Assembly (NCBI GenBank): GCA_902617375.1
Contig: CACMWI010000002.1
Location: 127,566-191,565, forward strand
DNA from: an uncultured Alphaproteobacteria bacterium
GTDB lineage: Bacteria > Pseudomonadota > Alphaproteobacteria > Methylaequorales > Methylaequoraceae
Length of the DNA stretch: 64,000 nucleotides
Reading direction: 5' to 3'
Shown one piece after another: positions 53,758 to 63,101 of the stretch. Made by a program: the position numbers and the translations under genes. Below the pieces are notes generated by a model, which saw nothing but the letters and a program-made list of their open reading frames with translations, was not told the origin of the DNA and did not search any database. The number at the start of each line of letters is the position of its first letter. Positions within the stretch are counted from its first letter, which is position 1.

Positions 53758-54852
53758 ATGACAGAAATTATAATCAAATTAAAAAACTTAAATTGGCTAT
53801 TCATTTTTTTGGTATCTTTTTTGTCTTTTGTAGGGCTTGTTATGATTTACAGTGCGACATTTGGTGAAGAATCAAAAATTTTTATTTCTCACATCTATAA
53901 AGTTACATTTGGTTTTATTTTAATGATTTTGGTTAGTTTAATTGATGTAGAATTTTGGAAAAAAAACGCATATCTTTTTTACTTTATTGGAATAGTTTTA
54001 TTGTTGTGGGTAACTTTTTATGGCTACCTTGGAAAGGGAGCAAGAAGATGGATCAATTTTTATGGATTAAATTTTCAACCATCTGAAATAATGAAGATTT
54101 TCTTAATAATTTCTTTAGCCAAGTTTTTTGATGAAAAGAAGTTTCAAGAATCAAGAGATTATTTTTTTCTTTTCCTTCCTATATTAATAGTAACAATCCC
54201 CTTTCTCTTGGTTCTAATTCAACCAGACCTTGGAACTGCAATGTTAATATTATTTGTAAGTATTGTTATTTTTTTTGTTTCGGGAATTAATTGGAAATTT
54301 TTTGCATTATCTGGGTTGCTTTCACTCATAGTTACACCGTATTTATGGGGGGGACTAAAAGAGTATCAGAAACAAAGAATACTAACCTTATTTAATCCTG
54401 AAAATGATCCATTAGGATCCGGTTACCATATAATTCAGTCTCAAATAGCAATTGGTTCTGGGGGTACTTTTGGTAAAGGATGGACTAAAGGGACTCAATC
54501 TCATTTAGATTTTCTTCCTGAAAAGCACACAGATTTTATATTTTCCATGTTAGGTGAAGAATTTGGATTTTTAGGAACTTTATCTGTAATAGGTTTGATT
54601 TGTCTAATAACGTATATCACATACCATATTACCAGTAGTTTCATTCACAATAACTTTAATAGAATTGTAGGATACGGAATTATTACGAATTTTTTCTTTG
54701 CTTCACTTATAAACATGTCAATGGTAATTGGAATATTACCAATTGTTGGATTGCCTTTGCCTTTGGTTTCATATGGTGGCTCATCAATGCTGACTTATTT
54801 TATTGGATTTGGAATAATTTTGTCTTTAGATCGTGGGTCAAATTATTCATAA
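53758..54852 (+). CDS. rodA: Peptidoglycan polymerase RodA
   Basis: SEDS glycosyltransferase for elongation. About ten helices in 364 residues, with GARRWINFYGLNFQPSEIMKI (landmark FQPSEIMKI), LIQPDLGTAMLIL, EKHTDFIFSMLGEEFG and LPLVSYGGSS. The second SEDS protein in the window; FtsW is the septal one. Its end overlaps the convergent PerM-like gene by 6 bases. Confidence 0.95.
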   Translation: MTEIIIKLKNLNWLFIFLVSFLSFVGLVMIYSATFGEESKIFISHIYKVTFGFILMILVSLIDVEFWKKNAYLFYFIGIVLLLWVTFYGYLGKGARRWINFYGLNFQPSEIMKIFLIISLAKFFDEKKFQESRDYFFLFLPILIVTIPFLLVLIQPDLGTAMLILFVSIVIFFVSGINWKFFALSGLLSLIVTPYLWGGLKEYQKQRILTLFNPENDPLGSGYHIIQSQIAIGSGGTFGKGWTKGTQSHLDFLPEKHTDFIFSMLGEEFGFLGTLSVIGLICLITYITYHITSSFIHNNFNRIVGYGIITNFFFASLINMSMVIGILPIVGLPLPLVSYGGSSMLTYFIGFGIILSLDRGSNYS

Positions 54853-55854
54853 TTCACCACTTTCAGACAAGACGATTGCAATATTTTTGGTTGATTTCAT
54901 ATTTCTTAAAATTATCAAAATAATTACTAAAAGTGGTACACTCAGAAACATTCCAGCAACTCCCCAAATTTTTCCCATTATAGTTAAGAAAATTATCATT
55001 ACTAATGGACTTATATTAAGTGTTTTACCCATTAACTTGGGTTCTAAAAAATTTCCGATGTAAATTTGAATAAGTAAAAGAAGAAAAAAAGTTAAAGTAG
55101 GTTCAAAAAAATTTAGAAATTGAACGGCTGCAAAAATAAATGGTAAAAGAACGGATAAAAGAGACCCTATAAAAGGAATAAAGTTTAGAAAGAAAGAGAA
55201 AATACCAAAAGTAGGAGCTAAATCGTTTTCTAAAAAGAAAAGAATTATGAATGTAAATATTCCAGTTAATAAGCTTGTAATGGTTTTGAGTTGAAAATAA
55301 AAAAAAATGTCGTAATTAATTTTGTTAAGAATTTTTATGTTGGAAGAACTCAAAACAGAGTTCAATTTTTTTTTCAAATGATTTTCTTCAAAAATTAAAA
55401 ATATAATAAAAATTATTACAAAAGCGAAGTTGCCAGCAAATGAAGACAAATTATTCAAGATATTTGAAAAAATTGTTAACATGTCGAATGAACCAAAAAA
55501 ATCATTCTCTTCCATGAACAAATTGAAAGGTTTTTTCGATAAGTATAATAATATTTTTTCAAAGTTTTCTTGATATACATTTGATCTTTGCAGGACTGTA
55601 TTAATATTTAATTCTAGAATTATCCATAAAAAATAAGAAAAAATAGAAATTGTGAACAGCATTATAGTCATAGCATTAAATTTACTTAAGCTAACTTTAA
55701 ATCTTAAGTTAATTGATAAAAGTAATTTATTAGTTACAGACTTTATTATTAAATAAAAAAAAAGTGCTAAAAACAGTGGAAGAAAAATAAATTTTCCAAG
55801 GTAAAAAATTAAAAATAAAAATAAAAAAAATAAAAGAATAGAATTAGACTTCAT
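54847..55854 (-). CDS. PerM/AI-2E-family permease
   Basis: 335-residue membrane protein of the AI-2E exporter (UPF0118) superfamily: hydrophobic hairpins at the N-terminus, a central helical extracytoplasmic region (about 75-140) and a C-terminal block with FIPFIGSLLSVLLPFIFAA, IGNFLEPKLMGKTLNISPLVMI (landmark EPKLMGKTLNISP) and WGVAGMFLSVPLLVI. Substrate unknown. In this genome it is the last gene of the apt/ExbB-like operon, 2 bases after the lipoprotein gene. Confidence 0.9.
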   Translation of the reverse strand: MKSNSILLFFLFLFLIFYLGKFIFLPLFLALFFYLIIKSVTNKLLLSINLRFKVSLSKFNAMTIMLFTISIFSYFLWIILELNINTVLQRSNVYQENFEKILLYLSKKPFNLFMEENDFFGSFDMLTIFSNILNNLSSFAGNFAFVIIFIIFLIFEENHLKKKLNSVLSSSNIKILNKINYDIFFYFQLKTITSLLTGIFTFIILFFLENDLAPTFGIFSFFLNFIPFIGSLLSVLLPFIFAAVQFLNFFEPTLTFFLLLLIQIYIGNFLEPKLMGKTLNISPLVMIIFLTIMGKIWGVAGMFLSVPLLVIILIILRNMKSTKNIAIVLSESGEL

Positions 55855-55856
55855 AT

Positions 55857-56552
55857 TTAATTTTTTTTGTAGCCCTCTAAAACTTGTGTCATTTTTGTTG
55901 TTCCAAATAAATCTGAATCTGTTTCCTCAATCCTCACACTTTTTATTAAACCAACTCCTTTAGCATACCATTCCTCAGAAAGAATATTAATATCAATTGA
56001 ACCGATTTCGCTATCACCTATAAATTTAGTATTACCGATACCTCTTATTAAGATACAGTTTCGAAATTTACCTGTTGGTGTAGAAATTATCTCATCTGTT
56101 GAAATTATCTCATAATCTATCATAAAGTTGGTTGTAGCTCTGTAATCGTAATAAGGATATCTTTTAAGTATCAAATATGTTTTGCTGTCTACTGACCATT
56201 TTTTTCCAATTTTAATTGGTAATGGAAGTACCATTCTTTCGCTATTCTCTTTATTAATATTTTTATCTTTTGAAAAGGCAAAACCACTTCTGAAGATACC
56301 ATTTTTCTCAAGCTTATAAAAAAATATGGAACCATCCTCACGAAGAAATGGATAGAATGATTCCTTTTTTCCTTCTAACTCTAATTTTTTTTTACCTAAT
56401 GATAGATTTGTTTTTTTATATACAGTTTTTTTATCAACTTCAGGTTCGATTTCTATTTTATAAGACCAAGATTTAATTTTTCCTAGTGGAAAGTAGGTAT
56501 GATTATTTTCTGAACATCCAATTAAGATAAAAAGAAATAATATATATTTCAT
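55857..56552 (-). CDS. Predicted lipoprotein, unknown
   Basis: 231 residues. LFLFILIGCSENN is a lipobox with Cys13 as the acylation site. The mature part looks like all-beta (SWSYKIEIEPEV, RMVLPLPIKIGKKWSVDS, STPTGKFRNCILIRGIGN, GVGLIKSVRIEE), reminiscent of DUF3108-like or LolA-like outer-membrane lipoproteins, but I cannot assign a family with confidence. 3 bases after the preceding gene of the operon. Confidence 0.65.
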   Translation of the reverse strand: MKYILFLFILIGCSENNHTYFPLGKIKSWSYKIEIEPEVDKKTVYKKTNLSLGKKKLELEGKKESFYPFLREDGSIFFYKLEKNGIFRSGFAFSKDKNINKENSERMVLPLPIKIGKKWSVDSKTYLILKRYPYYDYRATTNFMIDYEIISTDEIISTPTGKFRNCILIRGIGNTKFIGDSEIGSIDINILSEEWYAKGVGLIKSVRIEETDSDLFGTTKMTQVLEGYKKN

Positions 56553-56555
56553 GAT

Positions 56556-57077
56556 TTATTTCTCTGGAAGTAATTGATTTGGCATATCAAAAAAATTTAA
56601 TTTTGAACTTACAGCAGCAGCTTTCTCTTTTTTTAAAATTGAAGAAATAACATTTTTTTTGTTTTCGTTTATATTTTCGCCCATCTGAGGAACACCGTTT
56701 TTTAGACTAACAAGTGCTTTTGAAACTCGTTCGTGAACCTCTTTATTATATTTTAAGCTATGTGATCTTGGGGTACTTAGTCCAGCTAAATCGTCCATAT
56801 CTGTTATCCATAAGAAGATGGAACCTTCAGAATTTAAAAGTGCATTTGGCTCATATATTTGTGCCGCAACCAACCTGAATCTATCTGGTAAGGGGTCGTT
56901 TGAAGGCCAGCCTATCAAATTTTTAAAAGAATCGTAAGTTAAAATATAAAAGAGCGTTGTTAAAACAATCATTGTTGATTTTATCATCCAATGAAAATTG
57001 GTTCTTAAATTAAACAACAGTAATAAAAATGCTAGGATAATGTAGCAAATTATGATTAAAAAAATTTCTGAATTCAT
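56556..57077 (-). CDS. Membrane protein, unknown, in ExbBD-like operon
   Basis: 173 residues: two N-terminal helices (about 4-24 and 31-47), then a periplasmic or cytoplasmic part with PDRFRLVAAQIYEPNALLN, IFLWITDMDDLAGLSTPRSH (landmark DMDDLAGLSTPRS) and a C-terminal tail ending in LLPEK. The latter motif looks conserved but I know no family. It sits between the ExbD-like fusion and the lipoprotein, which suggests a membrane complex. Confidence 0.6.
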   Translation of the reverse strand: MNSEIFLIIICYIILAFLLLLFNLRTNFHWMIKSTMIVLTTLFYILTYDSFKNLIGWPSNDPLPDRFRLVAAQIYEPNALLNSEGSIFLWITDMDDLAGLSTPRSHSLKYNKEVHERVSKALVSLKNGVPQMGENINENKKNVISSILKKEKAAAVSSKLNFFDMPNQLLPEK

Positions 57078-57090
57078 ATTGACCTTTCCT

Positions 57091-57687
57091 TTAATTTTCA
57101 GGAACTAATTTTTTAAATAAATTACCTGAAATAGTTACCTTACCGTTTTGTGTAATATTAAATCTTGTAGCAGTTTTTTCTACACCTTTTTTTTCTAAGT
57201 TAATTGTTCCGTAATAAATTACTTCAAGCTGAGGATTAACTTTTTCCACTTTAACGTTTACGTCTACTGGTTGATTAGTCTTAGTTGCATAATAGTGAAT
57301 ATTTACTATGTATTCACCTGGTACAACTGCCCTTATTGTTACAACCTCTTGATTTAGAGGATTTTGAACTTTTTCACCGTTTATTTCAATTGTATCGTTT
57401 AAAAGACCCCTGTCATCCCTGTCTAAATGAACAAAACCTGCTTCTTTACCCCTAAACCATATCAGATCACCAGTTGGACTCTGAACATAAGTGTCTACAT
57501 CATCAGGATTATTATCTTTCCAGCTCACTGTTATTATATATTCGGCCTTTGGATTTATAACACCCGTTTTTGGTATTGGGTTCATGAAAATAATAGCAAG
57601 AAACATTAAAAGTGTGAAAGATAATAAGATATTGAAAAGTAAATCAGTGAAAGGGTCAGCCCTTAGTCTTCTTCCTGAATACGACAT
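57091..57687 (-). CDS. ExbD/TolR-like protein with C-terminal beta-domain
   Basis: 198 residues. The N-terminus RADPFTDLLFNILLSFTLLM (residues 9-28) matches the ExbD/TolR/MotB helix with the key aspartate D15 in a PF(I/T)D motif. The periplasmic part is not the usual ExbD domain: ITVSWKDNNPDDVDTYVQSP (from about 51) and LIWFRGKEAGFVHLDRDDRG resemble DUF2135/YfaP-like beta domains with DVDxYV. It starts in a TAATG overlap with the ExbB-like stop, so the two form a motor pair driven by proton flow. Confidence 0.75.
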   Translation of the reverse strand: MSYSGRRLRADPFTDLLFNILLSFTLLMFLAIIFMNPIPKTGVINPKAEYIITVSWKDNNPDDVDTYVQSPTGDLIWFRGKEAGFVHLDRDDRGLLNDTIEINGEKVQNPLNQEVVTIRAVVPGEYIVNIHYYATKTNQPVDVNVKVEKVNPQLEVIYYGTINLEKKGVEKTATRFNITQNGKVTISGNLFKKLVPEN

Positions 57688-58397
57688 TATAAACTGTTAT
57701 CTATACTTACTTCAGAAATTTGGTTTAATACTGAAAATAATTCTTCACATCCACTCTCAAGATTATAATACTGAACAGCTACCATTACGCCAGCCACCAA
57801 CGCTGATAAAGTAGTATACAAGGCAACACCCATCCCACTACCCATAGTTGTAAGAACTCCCTGAAGGAGAGTAACATCAAAAGTTGTTATGTCTGATAAA
57901 GATCCTAACATTATTATGAACCCAATAACTGTTCCTATAAGGCCTAGTTTAAGCATTATATCTGAACAAAACCATCCAAATTCATAAAATCCAACTGTTT
58001 TTTTTATATAACTATCTAATATTTGAACGTGAGATGTAGCTCCATTTTTTTTCAAACCTATTAAGTCTTTGAAATAATCTCTAACAATTCCATTGGATAT
58101 TTCACCTTTTGAGGTAAGAATTAACGATCCCTCAATAATTCTTAACTTAACGTTTTCGTCCAAAAGACTTTTTTTTATAATATGCGCCTTATTAAGTTCA
58201 TCTGAGATAATAAAAGTATGGTAAAAACAATGCATACTAATCACAAAAAATAGAACTAATATAAAACTAGTAATATAACTTTTATCAGAGCTTAATATTT
58301 TAATAATTAATCCTTGATCAAAGATAAAAAAAATAAAAAATGACATCAGGCTGAATTGTAATAGCCATTTTAAAAATAGTTTATGTGCTCTAGTCAT
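57687..58397 (-). CDS. MotA/TolQ/ExbB-type proton channel protein
   Basis: 236 residues. Helices at about 9-30 and 39-61, a cytoplasmic region, then the MotA_ExbB block GLIGTVIGFIIMLGSL (about 152-167) and GVLTTMGSGMGVALYTTLSALVAGVMV (landmark TTMGSGMGVALYTT). Four helices rather than the three of ExbB. With the ExbD-like partner it should form a proton-driven motor; the partner genes differ from both Tol-Pal and TonB systems. apt ends 20 bases upstream, and all genes down to the permease share direction and tight spacing. Confidence 0.8.
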   Translation of the reverse strand: MTRAHKLFLKWLLQFSLMSFFIFFIFDQGLIIKILSSDKSYITSFILVLFFVISMHCFYHTFIISDELNKAHIIKKSLLDENVKLRIIEGSLILTSKGEISNGIVRDYFKDLIGLKKNGATSHVQILDSYIKKTVGFYEFGWFCSDIMLKLGLIGTVIGFIIMLGSLSDITTFDVTLLQGVLTTMGSGMGVALYTTLSALVAGVMVAVQYYNLESGCEELFSVLNQISEVSIDNSL

Positions 58398-58417
58398 ATT
58401 TTTCTATTTAGGTTAAT

Positions 58418-58930
58418 TTAATATCTAATCAATGTTTCAGTTGGAACATCAATTTTTTTTCTTCCATTAAGAAAATTTAACTCAATTAAAGAAATAAAAC
58501 AAGAAACTGTTGCTCCCGCTTTGTTTAGAAGTTCACAAGCTGCTCGTGCTGTTCCACCAGTTGCTAAAAGATCGTCAACTACAATTATTTTCTTTGCCTG
58601 AAGTTTTAAATTTACTTCTAGAGTGTCTTTTCCATACTCTAAATCATATTCTAAACTAATAACTTGTCCGGGAAGTTTGTTTTTTTTTCTAATCATAACT
58701 ATTCCTTTATTCAAGTTTAATGCTAAGCAAGATGCAAATATAAATCCTCTCGCATCAATTCCTGCTATTAAGTCATATTCATAGCTTTTGGTGAGAGCTT
58801 CAAGATATTTTATAGATGCTTTAAAAGCATCATTGTTAGAGATTAAAGTAGAAATATCATAAAAAAGTATTCCAGGTTCTGGGAAGTCTGGGACTTTACT
58901 AATACAAGATTCAATTTCCTCGATTTGCAT
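58418..58930 (-). CDS. apt: Adenine phosphoribosyltransferase
   Basis: Purine salvage enzyme converting adenine and PRPP to AMP. It has PDFPEPGILFYDISTLI (14-30), IAGIDARGFIFASCLA and the PRPP loop KIIVVDDLLATGGTARA near residue 114. Length 170 is typical. It appears to be the promoter-proximal gene of the ExbB-like operon. Confidence 0.95.
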   Translation of the reverse strand: MQIEEIESCISKVPDFPEPGILFYDISTLISNNDAFKASIKYLEALTKSYEYDLIAGIDARGFIFASCLALNLNKGIVMIRKKNKLPGQVISLEYDLEYGKDTLEVNLKLQAKKIIVVDDLLATGGTARAACELLNKAGATVSCFISLIELNFLNGRKKIDVPTETLIRY

Positions 58931-59066
58931 AATTACAAGATATAAGTTATTAAAATTTCTTAAAAAAGGTGGTAAAACTTGAAAAAATATTGAAATATAC
59001 CATAAATTTACATTAATATTTGTAAGTAGAGAATATATATAAATATTTCATTTACAACTTAAATGT

Positions 59067-59651
59067 ATGAAATCATCAGATAAAAAGTTAAATTTAGTTA
59101 AGTCTTCGTTCAATATAATTGAAAAAAGCGGTTGGAAGTCATTTTCTTTACAAAAACTTTCATATGCAGAAAAAATTCCAATAAATGAAATAAAAATTTT
59201 TTTTAAGTCTGAAATAACTATTCTAGACGAATTCTCAAAAATGATTGATATAAAAGTTGAAAAAAGCTTCGATTATGAGGAGTTAACAAACACCTCGGTA
59301 AAAGACAATTTATTTGAATTAATTATGCTAAGATTAGAGTATATGCAACCATATAGAAATGCCCTTAAAAGTATTAAAAGTTCTTTTAAGTCTGATCCTC
59401 TGGTGGCTAAATCTGTTGCAAAAAACGTAATGAATTCTTTAGATTTTTATTTAGAGCTCACAAATGCATTTAACGATACCTTTTTAGATATCTTTAAGAA
59501 AAAATCAATTTTTCTTATTTATAGTTATATTTTTATGATTTGGCTCGAGGACGATTCAGATGAGTTATCAAAAACTATGTCTGAGTTGGATAAGCTACTT
59601 ACCTTTTCAGAGAAAATTGCACTTGATTTTAAAACATATACTCCATTTTAA
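59067..59651 (+). CDS. TetR-family-like regulator
   Basis: 194 residues. The N-terminal helix-turn-helix (about 10-55) reads SFNIIEKSGWKSFSLQKLSY and EKIPINEIKIFFKSEITILDEF, a TetR pattern with the usual glycines reduced. The ligand half contains LFELIMLRLEYMQPYRNAL. Alphaproteobacterial relatives of this type sit beside UbiB-type kinases, as here, where the gene converges on the ABC1 gene with a 23-base overlap. Its target is unknown; control of ubiquinone or envelope lipid genes is a guess. Confidence 0.7.
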   Translation: MKSSDKKLNLVKSSFNIIEKSGWKSFSLQKLSYAEKIPINEIKIFFKSEITILDEFSKMIDIKVEKSFDYEELTNTSVKDNLFELIMLRLEYMQPYRNALKSIKSSFKSDPLVAKSVAKNVMNSLDFYLELTNAFNDTFLDIFKKKSIFLIYSYIFMIWLEDDSDELSKTMSELDKLLTFSEKIALDFKTYTPF

Positions 59652-60960
59652 CCCCTTTGATTGCATCTCTTTGTCTTTTTTTCAAGCTATTTTCGTTAAA
59701 TCCATCAATTAATTCATGGAATAATTTATACCAATTAAGTTTCGCATCTAAATGCAGAAATACTGATCCTAGTCCAATAGCTGCTCTGTCCATAAAAACA
59801 AATTCTCTTGGTGGTTTTACACCTCCAATTTTTTTTAATTCCCTATGAACTTTTGAAGCAGCCTCGGCCCCATAAGTAGAAGAATTTGTATCCTGCATTT
59901 TTCTTAATTTATTTTCCATTAAGGGTGAGTAAAGAAATTTTGCCCAAATATTTAAAACATCAATTAAATCTTTTGAAATGTTTTCAAACCCCCAACTTTC
60001 ATATGCATGTATGGCTAAATCAGTGTCATTGTTTTTAATTGCATGGTACAAGTCGATAACACCTTTAACAAAAGATGGTTTGAAAATTCTTATGCAACCA
60101 AAATCTAAAAGATTTATATTTGCATTTTTATCTGAAGAATAATTTCCTAAATGAGGATCCCCATGAATAACACCATATTTATAAAATGGATAGTACCATG
60201 CTGTAAACATATTCTTAGCTATTTTTTGTCTAATAGCATGAGGATATTTTTTAAAGTGAAGAAGTTTATTTCCTGGCAAGAAATTCATACTTATTAATCT
60301 ATTAGTAGAGATTTCCTTATAAACTTTAGGTATTCTTACTTCATTAAATTCATTAAAAATCAGATTGAATAATTGGATGTGTTTTTGTTCTTGTTTATAC
60401 TCTAACTCTTCTTTAATTCTAACGCTAATTTCTTTTTGAATTTCAGAAGTGTCAATACTTGAATCAATTTTCTTGTAGATTGAAAAGATTAGCTTCAGTT
60501 GATTTACATCTGCATCAACAATTGAGTTCATATCAGGGTATTGTAATTTACAAACAACATTTTCTCCTTTATAAACAGCTCTGTGAACTTGACCTAAAGA
60601 AGCGGCAGCAAATGGTTCTTTTTCAAAAGAGTCAAAAGAATCAAGCCAATCAAATCCAAGTTCATTTTTCATTCTCCTTTTTACAAAATTCCAACCCATT
60701 GGAGGAGCATTTGACTGTAGCTTAGTTAACTCATTTACATATTCTTCTGGTAGTAGGTCAGGAACTGTTGATAAAAGTTGCGCAATTTTCATTATAGGCC
60801 CCTTTAAACTTCCTAGAATATTTTTAAGATCCTCAGCATTTTTCTCATGTTCTTTATTTAATAATCTAGTCCCTAAAAACTTCAAAGCAATACTGCCAGC
60901 AGACGTTCCTAGGTTGGCGTATCTTGCTACTCTTTTTGAAAATTTATTAATCTCATCCAT
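59629..60960 (-). CDS. ABC1/UbiB-family atypical kinase
   Basis: 443 residues. ADCK/UbiB signatures: the N-terminal LKGPIMKIAQLLSTVPDLLP (KxGQ-type region, here KGPIMKIAQ), the Ala-rich loop FAAASLGQVHRAVYKG in place of a P-loop, VVCKLQYPDM with the ATP lysine, GVIHGDPHLGNYS and LLDFGCIRIF. Family members support ubiquinone synthesis or lipid metabolism. The nearby ispB supports a ubiquinone link, but the alphaproteobacterial AarF-like branch has unknown targets. No C-terminal membrane helices are seen. Confidence 0.88.
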   Translation of the reverse strand: MDEINKFSKRVARYANLGTSAGSIALKFLGTRLLNKEHEKNAEDLKNILGSLKGPIMKIAQLLSTVPDLLPEEYVNELTKLQSNAPPMGWNFVKRRMKNELGFDWLDSFDSFEKEPFAAASLGQVHRAVYKGENVVCKLQYPDMNSIVDADVNQLKLIFSIYKKIDSSIDTSEIQKEISVRIKEELEYKQEQKHIQLFNLIFNEFNEVRIPKVYKEISTNRLISMNFLPGNKLLHFKKYPHAIRQKIAKNMFTAWYYPFYKYGVIHGDPHLGNYSSDKNANINLLDFGCIRIFKPSFVKGVIDLYHAIKNNDTDLAIHAYESWGFENISKDLIDVLNIWAKFLYSPLMENKLRKMQDTNSSTYGAEAASKVHRELKKIGGVKPPREFVFMDRAAIGLGSVFLHLDAKLNWYKLFHELIDGFNENSLKKRQRDAIKGVKMEYMF

Positions 60961-60990
60961 TAATGATAAGTTAATGAAAAAAAAAAAAAA

Positions 60991-61110
60991 TTAAACGAAA
61001 ATAATCAATAGAATAAAAATTAATGAAATAAATATATAATTCTTTGAAAGAAATTCCAAAGTTTTTGCCTTGAAGTAGCTTGATAGTTCGAACTGATTAT
61101 ACTTGTCCAT
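60991..61110 (-). CDS. 39-residue single-pass membrane protein
   Basis: ATG 61110 opens MDKYNQFELSSYFKAKTLEF then LSKNYIFISLIFILLIIFV: a polar amphipathic first half and a C-terminal membrane helix, i.e. a tail-anchored microprotein. It lies in the gap between ispB and the ABC1 kinase gene, same strand. No clear ribosome site, but the separation of polar and hydrophobic halves is unlike random AT-rich translation. Confidence 0.42.
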   Translation of the reverse strand: MDKYNQFELSSYFKAKTLEFLSKNYIFISLIFILLIIFV

Positions 61111-61138
61111 ACAAAACTTTTGCAATTATCATTCCAAA

Positions 61139-62149
61139 TTATTTTGTTCTATATGTCAGATAATCCACCAAGTTTACGAGTTTTTCTTTCTCTGAAGAAT
61201 CTGCGAAAATACCCAGACTATCCACTGCCATAGTAGAAAAATATTTTGCTTTTTTCACACAGTCCTGCTTAACATCATATTTTGTCATTAAATCTATTAT
61301 TTTTAAAAAATCACTATTGTTGGTTCTGTTTTTATTGATAATGAATTCTATTATTTTTTTTTCACTTTTATCACATCTCTTGTAACAAAGTATAAGAGGA
61401 AGAGACATTTTGCCTTCTTTTAGATCATTTCCCGAACTTTTGCCAGAGGTTTTAAAGTCTGAAAAATAATCGAGAGAGTCGTCTACAATTTGATATGCCA
61501 TTCCAAGAAAAGTTCCAAATTCAGCAAGACATTTTTTCTTTTCCGAATTTATTTCACTCACTTCACCACCAATTTGGCATGCAGCAGAGAATAATTCAGC
61601 GGTTTTATGATTTATAATATCAAGATACTCAGACTCATTTGTGTGAAGATTTTTTATTGAAACCAATTGTTTAACCTCGCCGTTTGAAATTTTGACTGAA
61701 GCCTTTGAAATTATATCTAAACAAGCAATTGATCCTTCGTTTATTAATATTCTGAAAGCTTTACTCAAAAGATAATCTCCTACCAGGATGCTTGATTTGT
61801 TATCCCAAATAAAATTGGCTGAAGACTTTCCTCGTCTTTTTTTACTATCATCAACCACATCATCATGTAATAAAGTTGCTGTATGGATAAACTCAATCAC
61901 CGATGCAAGTTCAATGTGTCTGTTTCCAATATAATTGCATAATTTTGAACACGCGATGGTTAAAAGGGGCCTTATTCTTTTTCCACCTGAACCAATTATG
62001 TGATTTGATAAATCCGAGATAAGCGGTTCACTTCCTAAAAGATTATTTAGAATGGATTGATTTATTTTAATTATATCAGGCTCAAGCCATTTCATAAAGA
62101 TATCAAGGGGGGTATCTTGATTTTTTCTGTTTAAGTTAATGATATTCAT
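61139..62149 (-). CDS. ispB: Polyprenyl diphosphate synthase (ubiquinone side chain)
   Basis: Trans-prenyltransferase making the long isoprenoid tail of ubiquinone. First aspartate-rich motif in ATLLHDDVVDDSKKRRGKSS (DDxxD), and second in GMAYQIVDDSLDYFSD. GSGGKRIRPLLTIAC near residue 53 is also typical. Length 336. Product length (C40 or C50) cannot be told from sequence alone. Confidence 0.93.
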   Translation of the reverse strand: MNIINLNRKNQDTPLDIFMKWLEPDIIKINQSILNNLLGSEPLISDLSNHIIGSGGKRIRPLLTIACSKLCNYIGNRHIELASVIEFIHTATLLHDDVVDDSKKRRGKSSANFIWDNKSSILVGDYLLSKAFRILINEGSIACLDIISKASVKISNGEVKQLVSIKNLHTNESEYLDIINHKTAELFSAACQIGGEVSEINSEKKKCLAEFGTFLGMAYQIVDDSLDYFSDFKTSGKSSGNDLKEGKMSLPLILCYKRCDKSEKKIIEFIINKNRTNNSDFLKIIDLMTKYDVKQDCVKKAKYFSTMAVDSLGIFADSSEKEKLVNLVDYLTYRTK

Positions 62150-62255
62150 TTTGAAGTTTTAAAATTGAAAATATTTTTTTTTTTGATCACAGTGTTTTAA
62201 GATATAGTATTCTAAAATCGAATTTTAAATTAATATTTTATAATAAGTTTTTATT

Positions 62256-63101
62256 ATGTTAACTTTCCAAGAAATTATAGATAATCTTAACTCGTATTGG
62301 AAGAAGAAAGGTTGTATCCAGATTCAATCATATGATCTGGAAATGGGAGCAGCCACCTTTCATCCATCAACAGTACTCAGAGTAATAGATAAAGAACCTT
62401 GGAGTGCTATTTTTCTTCAACCTTGTAGAAGGCCATCTGACGGTAGATATGGAGAAAATCCCAATAGACTTCAACATTATTATCAACTTCAGGTTTTAAT
62501 TAAACCTAGTCCCAGTGACTCTCAAGAGATGTATTTAGAAAGTTTAAGATCTATAAACATTGATAAGAATTTAAATGACATAAAGTTTATTGAAGATGAT
62601 TGGGAAAGCCCAACTCTTGGAGCCACAGGACTTGGTTGGGAAGTTCAATGTAATGGAATGGAAATTAGCCAGTTTACTTATTTTCAACAAATTGGGGGGA
62701 TAGATGTTAATCCTGTGTGTTTAGAGATAACCTACGGTCTTGAGAGAATAGCAACTTTTGTTCAAAATATTGATAGTGTTTATAAAATCAAAGTTAACGA
62801 TTCCGGTTTAACCTATGGTGACTTGTATTTAGAGAATGAAAAACAAATGTCTTTTTTCAATTTCAAGCTTGCTTCAAAGAACCATTTGTACAATTCATTT
62901 AAATATCATGAGGAAAGTGCAAAAACCTTAATCGAAAATAAACTACCAATACCAGCTTATGAACAATGTATAAAAGCAAGTCACTCTTTTAACTTATTAG
63001 ACTCTCGTGGTTTGGTGTCAGTTTCAGAGAGACAAGCATATATTTTAAGAATAAGATCTCTGGTTCAAAGTTGTTGCAAATTAGTTAAAAAAAATGTCTG
63101 A
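62256..63101 (+). CDS. glyQ: Glycyl-tRNA synthetase alpha subunit
   Basis: Catalytic subunit of the bacterial alpha2beta2 GlyRS. TFQEIIDNLNSYWKKKGCIQ, QSYDLEMGAATFHPSTVLR (landmark MGAATFHPSTVLR), PCRRPSDGRYGENPNRLQHYYQ and GLGWEVQCNGMEISQFTYFQQ (landmark GWEVQCNGMEISQF) are diagnostic. Length 281. Overlaps glyS by 8 bases. Confidence 0.97.
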   Translation: MLTFQEIIDNLNSYWKKKGCIQIQSYDLEMGAATFHPSTVLRVIDKEPWSAIFLQPCRRPSDGRYGENPNRLQHYYQLQVLIKPSPSDSQEMYLESLRSINIDKNLNDIKFIEDDWESPTLGATGLGWEVQCNGMEISQFTYFQQIGGIDVNPVCLEITYGLERIATFVQNIDSVYKIKVNDSGLTYGDLYLENEKQMSFFNFKLASKNHLYNSFKYHEESAKTLIENKLPIPAYEQCIKASHSFNLLDSRGLVSVSERQAYILRIRSLVQSCCKLVKKNV

